Origin: Thermoanaerobaculia bacterium | Lineage (GTDB): Bacteria; Acidobacteriota; Thermoanaerobaculia; Gp7-AA8 | DNA length: 7,882 bases | NCBI GenBank assembly: GCA_017883215.1 | Contig: JADGOA010000174.1 | Location: 1 to 7,882, forward strand | Reading direction: 5' to 3' | Shown: one piece after another, positions 1 through 6,507 of the stretch | How positions within the stretch are numbered: the stretch's first letter is position 1 | Layout: each line of letters opens with the position of its first letter | The notes under the pieces: generated by a model | Database searches by the model: none | What the model saw: only the letters and a program-made list of their open reading frames with translations | Told to the model about the DNA's origin: nothing | Position numbers and translations under genes: made by a program

Positions 1-57
1 GGTCGGTCCCCTCGCCCCGCGGCGCTGGACGTGCAGCCGCGTGAAGCGAACGTCCGC

Positions 58-85
58 GGGGCGAGGGGATGCAAGGGGAGTGGGG
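58..85 (+). other. Putative four-tetrad G-quadruplex motif, + strand
   Basis: Four runs of exactly four G lie at 58-61, 65-68, 75-78 and 82-85, separated by loops of 3 (CGA), 6 (ATGCAA) and 3 (AGT) bases. This satisfies the strict G4N1-7 rule for an intramolecular quadruplex. It is the left arm of the inner inverted repeat at 57-159, so quadruplex formation would compete with duplex or cruciform. Whether it folds in the cell is unknown. Confidence 0.7.
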
Positions 86-131
86 TACCGCAAACCTCGA
101 TTTTTCTTGGGAATCAGCTCGATTTCCTGTA

Positions 132-158
132 CCCCACTCCCCTTCATCCCCTCGCCCC
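132..158 (-). other. Putative four-tetrad G-quadruplex motif, - strand
   Basis: C-runs at 132-135, 139-142, 148-151 and 155-158 give four runs of four G on the - strand, with loops of 3, 5 and 3 bases. This is the mirror partner of the + strand motif at 58-85. The pair puts one quadruplex-capable segment on each strand, separated by 46 bases (86-131). Further G4-run pairs flank it, at 198-208 on the + strand and 8-18 on the - strand. Confidence 0.7.
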
Positions 159-211
159 GTGCGGGTCTGTTCAGCGCGCTCGCCAGGTTGGGAGCACGGG
201 GCGAGGGGACC

Positions 212-329
212 TGGGCGCACACTTGCGAAAGGGGGATCCTGACTTGGCGCGAAATCCCCGCATTCCTCGCTCGGGATCACAGAACGCGAGACTTGACAGG
301 ATACGCATAGAGAGAAAGGCCAAACTTCG
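212..329. other. Non-coding spacer upstream of the first gene, with a lone -35-like TTGACA
   Basis: No convincing gene is seen here on either strand. TTGACA at 293-298 matches the sigma70 -35 consensus exactly, but nothing resembling TATAAT lies 15-19 bases downstream, so it is not called a promoter. The rest shows no repeat or RNA fold that can be supported by eye. Confidence 0.4.
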
Positions 330-357
330 CGGACCGCGGTCCGCGGTCTGCGATCCG
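330..357. repeat. Four tandem heptamers, partly self-complementary
   Basis: The stretch splits exactly into four 7-base units: CGGACCG, CGGTCCG, CGGTCTG, CGATCCG. Units 1 and 2 together form a perfect 14-base palindrome (330-343). Unit 1 can also pair with unit 3 around unit 2 as a 7-base loop, with one G-T pair. It lies about 30 bases upstream of the putative promoter of the FecR-domain gene, so it could be a protein-binding site or a short hairpin. It shares the 7-base period and the look of the arrays at 1871-1932 and 3038-3110. Confidence 0.6.
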
Positions 358-386
358 TCTCCTCCTTTCTGCGTTCGAAACTCCTG

Positions 387-395
387 TGCTATAAG
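387..395 (+). promoter_or_regulatory. Extended -10 promoter-like element for the FecR-domain gene
   Basis: TGCTATAAG matches the extended -10 form TGnTATAAT with one mismatch at the last base. The best-spaced -35 position (367-372, TTCTGC) is poor, which fits an extended -10 promoter. Transcription would begin near 402, only about 8 bases before the ATG at 410. No Shine-Dalgarno sequence lies in front of that ATG, so the two observations agree on a nearly leaderless mRNA. This is a prediction by eye in GC-rich DNA, where such an AT-rich hexamer is uncommon. Confidence 0.45.
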
Positions 396-409
396 CGTTT
401 CGTCGAATA

Positions 410-1855
410 ATGGCTGCAAAGAAGACCGCCAGATCGTCTGAGAGCGTCGACTGGTACCTGATCTCGATCGAGCGCCTCAAGCAGATCGGCTTGATCGCCT
501 TCCTGATCCTGCTCGCGGCGGGGACGTGGTGGCTCGTCCGCCGCGAGCGCGGCAATCCGCGCACGAATGCCGAGACTGCCATCGCCGACGCGAGGCAGGC
601 CATCAACGCACTGGCCTCGGCGAAGGAGCTCCCCGCCCATCGTATCGAGTTCGACCGTGCGCAGAAGAAGCTCGATCAGGCCGCCGCCGCGTTCGACAGC
701 GGCAAGTACGCCGACGCCCAGGCAGCAGCCGTCGAGTCGCAGACGATCAGTCGCACCGCCATGAGCGGCAGCAGCGATCAGGAGAACGATGCCCACTTCA
801 TCGCCGTCGAAGGGGACGTTCAGTATCAGAAATCATCGTCCAGCGACTGGAAAAGAGCCGATCTCCGCAGTCCTCTGATGAACGGCGACTGGGTGAAAAC
901 AGGCGATACCGGATCTGCGGAGCTGATGTTCCAGAACGGTTCGATGTACACCGTCGGGCCGAATGCACTGCTGGAAATCTACTCACAGTTGAACCCGGCC
1001 ACCAGCCGGAAGACCAACGCCGTGCAGATGCAGGTGGGCAGCGTGGAGGTGGCGACGACCTTCGACTCCTCGACCGTGAAGACACCCGGAAGCCAGGTCA
1101 TCATCGATTCGGATTCAGCGACACAGATCGGCGTCGATGTTTCCAAGGCCACCTCGGTGATGGCCACGAGGGGAACCGCGTCCGTGACCTCGACGGCTGG
1201 CGGCCAGCCGGTGAAGGTCGCCGCCGGCGAGAAAGTGAACGCATCGCCGGCCGGCGCGCTCTCACCCGTGAAGAAGCTCGTCATGCCGCCTGCGCTCACC
1301 AGACCGGCGGACAACCAGGTTTTCATCGTCGCTCCGGAGACGAAGGTGGATTTCGACTGGCAGGCGTCGCCGGGAGCAGCGGCTTATCAGCTCCAGGTCT
1401 CGCGCTCGCATCTGTTCGTCTCGCTGGAGGTGAACTCGCGGCGTGAGAAGACCAGCGCGGCGGCGCGGGGCACGGCCGAGGGGACGTTCTACTGGCGCGT
1501 CGGCTCCGTCGGTCCGGACGGTGAGATCGGGCCGTTCTCGCAGTTCCGCCGATTCCGCGTCAGCGGCGGCCGGGGCAACGAGAGCGCGGCGGCGATGGGC
1601 GGCGACAAGACTCCGCCCGTTCTGTCCCTGAAGGCGCCGTTCAACATAGGGGGCCAGTTCTACATCATCGAAGGAACCACCGAGCCGGGGGCGACGGTGT
1701 TCATCAACGACGAGGAAGTCGATGTGGAGTCGAACGGACATTTCAAGAAACTTGTCAGCTTCAACAAGGTCGGCCCGAACGCCGTCGTGGTAAAAGCCGT
1801 CGATCCGGCGGGAAATCCAACGATACAATCTCAGACCGTGCTGGTAGAGGAGTAA
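410..1855 (+). CDS. FecR-domain membrane-anchored protein with FN3-like and Ig-like C-terminal domains
   Basis: This 481-residue protein has a charged N-terminus, one membrane segment at about residues 25-43, and the rest probably outside the cytoplasm. Residues 53-115 are alanine-rich helices resembling DUF4398-type repeats (a run of A, E, K and R ending in a GKYADAQ turn). Residues about 128-285 look like a FecR domain, with the typical WVKTGDTGSAELMFQNGS stretch at 161-178 and a late AAGEKV segment at 271-276. Residues about 295-386 look like a fibronectin-III-type fold (DWQASPGAAAYQLQVS, FYWRV). Residues 401-480 look like a bacterial Ig/glucodextranase-B-type domain (PVLSLKAP, IEGTTEPGATVFIN, VVKAVDPAGN). 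FecR in the classical sense regulates a sigma factor, but no ECF sigma gene is adjacent here. Many such proteins are structural or surface proteins of unknown role. The ATG at 410 has no clear ribosome site. A role in wall growth is inferred only from its place before mreB. Confidence 0.8.
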   Translation: MAAKKTARSSESVDWYLISIERLKQIGLIAFLILLAAGTWWLVRRERGNPRTNAETAIADARQAINALASAKELPAHRIEFDRAQKKLDQAAAAFDSGKYADAQAAAVESQTISRTAMSGSSDQENDAHFIAVEGDVQYQKSSSSDWKRADLRSPLMNGDWVKTGDTGSAELMFQNGSMYTVGPNALLEIYSQLNPATSRKTNAVQMQVGSVEVATTFDSSTVKTPGSQVIIDSDSATQIGVDVSKATSVMATRGTASVTSTAGGQPVKVAAGEKVNASPAGALSPVKKLVMPPALTRPADNQVFIVAPETKVDFDWQASPGAAAYQLQVSRSHLFVSLEVNSRREKTSAAARGTAEGTFYWRVGSVGPDGEIGPFSQFRRFRVSGGRGNESAAAMGGDKTPPVLSLKAPFNIGGQFYIIEGTTEPGATVFINDEEVDVESNGHFKKLVSFNKVGPNAVVVKAVDPAGNPTIQSQTVLVEE

Positions 1856-1870
1856 CTCTCGAGTGCTCAA

Positions 1871-1932
1871 TGGTCAGTGATCGGTGATCAGCGCCTCGGC
1901 GCCTTTTTCAACTGACCGCTGCTCACTGATCA
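1871..1932. repeat. Hairpin built from heptamers between the FecR-domain gene and mreB
   Basis: The left arm is three 7-base units (TGGTCAG, TGATCGG, TGATCAG; 1871-1891). The right arm is three units (CTGACCG, CTGCTCA, CTGATCA; 1912-1932). Paired in register, the 21 positions give 16 Watson-Crick pairs, 3 G-T pairs and 2 mismatches around a 20-base loop. A shifted register (1876-1892 with 1918-1934) also pairs well, as expected for tandem units. The loop carries the GC stem and T-run listed as a possible terminator. Confidence 0.75.
1891..1908 (+). terminator. Possible weak intrinsic terminator after the FecR-domain gene
   Basis: GCGC (1891-1894) pairs with GCGC (1899-1902) around the loop CTCG, followed by CC and five Ts (1904-1908). 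The shape is that of a Rho-independent terminator, but the stem is short. It sits in the loop of the heptamer hairpin at 1871-1932 and would compete at its base. If active, it would partly separate the FecR-domain gene from mreB. Confidence 0.4.
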
Positions 1933-2004
1933 CTTTCAGGGCAAACCTCTTGCAGCCGTGCACGTTCAGCCCGCAGTGCATCACGAAAAGGAATTCAACC
2001 AACA

Positions 2005-3030
<1,026 letters not shown>

Positions 3031-3037
3031 GTCAAAA

Positions 3038-3110
3038 GCGAGTAGCGAGTAGCGAGTAGCGAGTAGGAAGGCGGCGGTTCCCTACTCGCTACTCGCTGCT
3101 CGCTACTCGC
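3038..3110. repeat. 29-bp hairpin of GCGAGTA tandem heptamers between mreB and mreC
   Basis: The left arm (3038-3066) is four exact GCGAGTA units plus one G. The right arm (3082-3110) is its reverse complement except for one base, and that difference makes a G-U pair in RNA. The stem is therefore 29 continuous pairs with a 15-base loop (3067-3081). It starts 8 bases after the mreB stop codon. No T-run follows, so it is not a classical intrinsic terminator. It could protect the mreB message end, be an RNase III-type processing site, or reduce read-through into mreC. Which of these applies is not shown by the sequence. Confidence 0.9.
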
Positions 3111-3155
3111 TCTCTCCGCTGGCAGGAAAACTGCTCAGCGACCGCATAGTTTTGT

Positions 3156-4016
3156 ATGGCCGCATCCGCAGATGTCATCCCCCGAAGGCCGACGCTGCTG
3201 CTCATCGTCGTACTGTCGCTGCTCTTCCTTCTGATGAGCTTCAGCAGCCGTACCCGCGTGGTCGGCGAAACCCGGACGCTCTTCGAGCGCACCGTGATGA
3301 CCATCCTCTCGCCGGTTCCGACAGCGGTGAACTGGGTCGGCACCACAGCCTCCGACATGTACCACGGGTACCTCGACATGCGACGATCCGTCGTCGAGAA
3401 CGCGCTGCTGCACCGGCAGCTGGCCCGCCTCACCGCGGAAAACCTCAAGCTCCGCCAGTCTGCCGCCGATCTGCGCCGGCTCCGCAGTCTGCTGTCCTAC
3501 TCTGACCAGTTCTCGATGCAGACGTCGCTGGCGCAGGCGATCATGCTCGACACCTCGGGCCCCTTCAAGTCGGTCATCATCGACCGCGGCTCCGGCGGAG
3601 GCGTCGAGATCAACGACACTGTCGTGAATGCAAACGGGTTGATCGGCCGCGTCGTTCTGACGACCAAGGACATGGCCAAGGTGCAGCTGATGATCGACAA
3701 CAACTGCTCGGTCGGCGCGCTCATCGAGCGCACCCGGAGGCAGGGCGTGGTCCGCGGCAACGACGCCGGCGGAGCGCAGATGTTCGACGTCCCGGCACTG
3801 GCCGACGTTCAGGCTGGTGACACCGTTCTCACCGCAGGTATCGACGGGATTTTCCCAAAGGGCATTCCGGTCGGCACAATCGTCCAGGCGCAGAAGGGGC
3901 AGAATCTGTTCAAGAGCATCACCGTGCGCCCGACGGTCGATTTCGGGAACATCGAAGAGGTCATCGTCATCCACACGCGCAAGATTCCGCCGGAGATCGT
4001 GAGGTACGCGCCTTGA
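3156..4016 (+). CDS. mreC: Rod-shape-determining protein MreC
   Basis: MreC is a single-pass membrane protein whose extracytoplasmic part forms filaments and activates PBP2 within the elongasome. The 286 residues show a short cytoplasmic end, a membrane segment at about 13-30 (TLLLIVVLSLLFLLMSFS), a helical and probably coiled-coil stretch at about 75-113, and a beta-rich domain from about 120 to 275. Family signatures include NANGLIGRVV (158-167) and GIDGIFPKGIPVGTI (228-242). The start is well fixed: an in-frame TAG at 3147-3149 lies just before ATG 3156. No good ribosome site is close; AGGAAAA at about 3124-3130 is too far. This weak signal and the hairpin before it suggest lower expression than mreB, which is inference. 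The 3' end overlaps mreD by four bases. Confidence 0.96.
   Translation: MAASADVIPRRPTLLLIVVLSLLFLLMSFSSRTRVVGETRTLFERTVMTILSPVPTAVNWVGTTASDMYHGYLDMRRSVVENALLHRQLARLTAENLKLRQSAADLRRLRSLLSYSDQFSMQTSLAQAIMLDTSGPFKSVIIDRGSGGGVEINDTVVNANGLIGRVVLTTKDMAKVQLMIDNNCSVGALIERTRRQGVVRGNDAGGAQMFDVPALADVQAGDTVLTAGIDGIFPKGIPVGTIVQAQKGQNLFKSITVRPTVDFGNIEEVIVIHTRKIPPEIVRYAP
4001..4005 (+). promoter_or_regulatory. Ribosome binding site supporting the TTG start of mreD
   Basis: GAGGT lies inside the end of mreC, with seven bases between it and TTG at 4013. This good spacing, plus the absence of a nearby ATG or GTG in frame, is the main support for a TTG start that overlaps the mreC stop codon as TTGA. Confidence 0.7.
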
Positions 4017-4519
4017 GGTGGCTCCGCTTCGTCGTCGGCCTGCTCATCGCCCTGACCCTGCATTCCCTGCTGGACAGCTTCTATCCGAACGCTCTCGGCT
4101 TCTTCGACCCCTATGTGATCCTGGTGGTCTACTACTCGATGGGCGGCAACATTCTCGGTGCCATCATCGCCGGAGTGGCAGCCGGGTTCGTCCAGGATGC
4201 GTTCTCTCTGGCCGTCTTCGGGCTGCACGCGTTCTCGCTGACGGTGTGCGCCTACGCCGTGGCGTACATCAACTCGCGCCTGGTGCTTCGCGGAACACTC
4301 TTCTTCGGCGCCTGCCTGGCCGGCGCAGTGATCGTCAACGAGCTCGTGATGTACATCCTGGTGAACATTCTTCTCCGGCAGCGCATCGAGATGTTCGAGC
4401 AGGAGATGCTCGTGAAGACGGTCTTCACGACTCTCTTCGGCATGGTGGTGTACCAGCTCCTGTTGTTGTTCCTGCGCGAGGAGCCGATCGAGGCCGTGCA
4501 GCGGCCGACCGGATGGTAA
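4013..4519 (+). CDS. mreD: Rod-shape-determining protein MreD
   Basis: MreD is a small integral membrane protein that works with MreC to couple MreB to RodA and PBP2. The 168 residues are mostly hydrophobic, with about five to six membrane segments (roughly 5-22, 33-52, 55-82, 92-121 and 133-153). The family-typical run GFVQDAFSLAVFGLHAFSLT is at 58-77. The start is TTG 4013, overlapping the mreC stop by four bases with the GAGGT site at 4001-4005, so translation is probably coupled to mreC. Sequence conservation in MreD is low across bacteria, so the call rests on size, membrane pattern, that short motif and the position between mreC and mrdA. Confidence 0.93.
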   Translation: MRWLRFVVGLLIALTLHSLLDSFYPNALGFFDPYVILVVYYSMGGNILGAIIAGVAAGFVQDAFSLAVFGLHAFSLTVCAYAVAYINSRLVLRGTLFFGACLAGAVIVNELVMYILVNILLRQRIEMFEQEMLVKTVFTTLFGMVVYQLLLLFLREEPIEAVQRPTGW

Positions 4520-4525
4520 CGACAC

Positions 4526-6505
4526 ATGCGCGTATATCGAGACGACCAGAAATTCATCAACTTCCGGATCAATGTCGTCCTGTGGGCGAACGTGATCATG
4601 TTCCTGATGCTGGGCGTGGCGTTCTGGTTCGTGCAGGGCCTGCAGGCCGACCGCTATCGCAGCCTCTCCGAAGCGAACACGCTGCGTGAGATCGTGACCC
4701 CCGCGAAGCGCGGCCTGATCATGGACCGCAACGGCAAGATCCTCGCCGACAACCAGGCCGCCTACCAGCTCACCATCGACCGCGTCATCCTCAAGCCGCT
4801 GATTCGAGCCGATAAATCGCACAAGGACCGCCTCTTCGCATTCCTCGCCGAGATTCTCGGCGTCACTCCACAGGAGGTCTCCAGCCGGTTCGACAAGGGC
4901 GCCGCCGCGGGCGGCATGCAGCCGATCGCCGTCGCCGACGACCTCACCATGACGCAGGTCGCCGGCATTCAGGCGCGTGGAATCAATTTCCCGGAGATCA
5001 ACGTCGATCCCGTCCAGCGGCGCAACTATCCGTACAGCACGATGGGTTGCCACATTCTCGGATACATCGGAGAGGCGACCGAGAAAGACCTGGCGGCACG
5101 CAAGGACCTTCGCCTTGGCGACCTCATCGGCAAGCGCGGCGTGGAGTTGATGTACGACAACTATCTGCGCGGGAAGGACGGCGCGGAGTACTGGGAGTAT
5201 GACAGCCGCGGCCGCCGGCTGGCCGAATATCGCAGCGCCCGGAAAGACGCCGTGGCCGGAGACAACGTCTATCTGACGATCGATTTCGACCTGCAGCGGC
5301 GCGCCGAGCAGTACTTCATCGAGAACGAATTCGTCGGATCCGCGGTGGCGCTCGATCCGCGCAACGGCGAAGTGCTGGCCATGGTCTCCTCGCCGGAGTT
5401 CAACCCCAACGTCTACTCGAAGCGCTTCACGTCCGAGGTCTACGAGACGATTCTGTCGAACCCGTTCAAGATCGAGATGAACCGCTCGATTCAGGGCCTC
5501 TACTCGCCGGGATCGGTGTTCAAGACCGTGATGGCGGTGGCGGGACTATCGGAGGGGGCGATCGGTCCCGAAACGACATTCGACTGCGGCGGCAGCGCGG
5601 TATTCTTCGGCCGCCGATTCCGCTGCTGGCGGAAGAACGGTCACGGCCCGGTGGCGGTCGAGCGCGGACTGAAGGAGTCGTGCGACATCTTCTTCTACAA
5701 CGTCGGCGCGCGGCTCGGGGTCGACAAGATCGCCGAATACGCGAAGGACCTCGGCTTCGGGAACATCAATCAGATCGATCTCGACGGCGAGAAGGCAGGC
5801 ATCGTCCCGTCCACCGAATGGGCGGCGCAGAAACAGCACCGCAAGTGGTATCCGTCGGAAACGATCTCGGTGGCCATCGGTCAGGGCGCTCTGGTCGTGA
5901 CGCCGCTCCAGGTGGCGACGATGATGGCTTCCGTCGCCAACGGCGGAACCGTCTACCGTCCGCACGTGGTGCGCACGATCGAGCACGTCAACAACGACGC
6001 CTCCGTCAAGCGCTTCAAAGTCGAATCACAGGCTCTGCGGCGTCTGAAGCTCTCTCCGCAGGTGATCGACCACGTGAAGAACGGGTTGTGGAAGGTGGTC
6101 AACGAGCAGGGCGGCACGGCTTCGAACGCCCGCATCACCGGCCTCAACGTGGCCGGTAAGACCGGCACCGTGCAGGTCATCGCGCAGAGCGGCTGGTTCA
6201 GCACGGCGGGCTTGCCGTTCATCTACCGCGACCACGCATGGTTCGCCTCGTACGCGCCGAACGACAACCCGCAGATGGTCGTCGTCGTGTTCGTCGAGCA
6301 CGCCGGAGCCCACGGCGGCACCGACTCGGCACCGCTGGCCAGGATGCTCTACGAATCGCGTTTCCAGCGGCAGGTCGCTTCGAACACGACGCTGGATCTC
6401 GCCAATCCCGAGACGATCGAGCGGATCAAGGAAGGGAAGCTCCCGCAGCCGGGCATCGCGCCGAAAGCGCCTCCCGCGCCGGAAGGCTCCGGGCTCGGTC
6501 ACTGA
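4526..6505 (+). CDS. mrdA: Penicillin-binding protein 2, elongasome peptidoglycan transpeptidase
   Basis: This is the monofunctional class B transpeptidase that cross-links the glycan strands made by RodA. The 659 residues begin with a membrane anchor at about 18-38, followed by the dimerisation/pedestal domain with RGLIMDRNGKILADN (62-76) and RRNYPYSTMGCHILGYIGE (165-183). The transpeptidase domain has the catalytic serine in SVFK (S330-K333), the second motif SCD (385-387, the usual PBP2 form) and KTG (545-547). C354, C367, H373 and C386 fall where a zinc site has been described in proteobacterial PBP2, with cysteines at positions that are aspartate there. The C-terminus is a proline-rich tail (about 640-659). 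The ATG at 4526 lies six bases after the mreD stop in the same frame, with GGATGG at 4511-4516 as a weak ribosome site. The sequence is intact and is the expected beta-lactam (mecillinam-type) target of the cluster. Confidence 0.97.
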   Translation: MRVYRDDQKFINFRINVVLWANVIMFLMLGVAFWFVQGLQADRYRSLSEANTLREIVTPAKRGLIMDRNGKILADNQAAYQLTIDRVILKPLIRADKSHKDRLFAFLAEILGVTPQEVSSRFDKGAAAGGMQPIAVADDLTMTQVAGIQARGINFPEINVDPVQRRNYPYSTMGCHILGYIGEATEKDLAARKDLRLGDLIGKRGVELMYDNYLRGKDGAEYWEYDSRGRRLAEYRSARKDAVAGDNVYLTIDFDLQRRAEQYFIENEFVGSAVALDPRNGEVLAMVSSPEFNPNVYSKRFTSEVYETILSNPFKIEMNRSIQGLYSPGSVFKTVMAVAGLSEGAIGPETTFDCGGSAVFFGRRFRCWRKNGHGPVAVERGLKESCDIFFYNVGARLGVDKIAEYAKDLGFGNINQIDLDGEKAGIVPSTEWAAQKQHRKWYPSETISVAIGQGALVVTPLQVATMMASVANGGTVYRPHVVRTIEHVNNDASVKRFKVESQALRRLKLSPQVIDHVKNGLWKVVNEQGGTASNARITGLNVAGKTGTVQVIAQSGWFSTAGLPFIYRDHAWFASYAPNDNPQMVVVVFVEHAGAHGGTDSAPLARMLYESRFQRQVASNTTLDLANPETIERIKEGKLPQPGIAPKAPPAPEGSGLGH

Positions 6506-6507
6506 TC

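Larger units (their letters stand above)
5..211. repeat. Composite inverted repeat upstream of the cluster, with four copies of CGGGGCGAGGGG in alternating orientation
   Basis: A 12-base core, CGGGGCGAGGGG or its complement, occurs four times: at 8-19 (complement), 57-68, 148-159 (complement) and 198-208 with its leading C at 197. The outermost copies form a perfect 15-bp terminal inverted repeat (5-19 with 197-211). The two inner copies belong to a longer inverted repeat, 57-88 with 129-159, perfect apart from one extra base in the left arm, around a 40-base loop. Neighbouring copies can pair instead: 6-22 with 54-70 (17 bp including one G-T) and 147-162 with 194-209 (16 bp). The central fold and the two side hairpins are therefore mutually exclusive. 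No coding frame with convincing protein content spans it. The terminal repeats recall a MITE, but no target-site duplication is visible and the window edge limits the search. The pairing is read directly from the sequence; mobility and function are unknown. Confidence 0.85.

Noticed and set aside
293..298. A sigma70 promoter at the perfect -35 hexamer TTGACA
   Set aside because: No -10-like hexamer lies at a workable distance downstream. The AT-rich TATAAG at 390 is about 90 bases away.
31..441. An open frame of 136 codons across the upstream region
   Set aside because: It runs through the inverted repeat and into the FecR-domain gene, has no ribosome site or domain and begins at a GTG inside a repeat loop.
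3809..5053. A 414-codon - strand open frame across mreC, mreD and mrdA
   Set aside because: It crosses three well-supported genes and encodes compositionally biased sequence without motifs. It is a by-product of codon bias.
6238..6507. An upstream extension of rodA giving 454 residues
   Set aside because: The extra 90 residues are arginine-rich out-of-frame translation of mrdA. ATG 6508 gives the normal RodA length and the membrane segments begin right after it.
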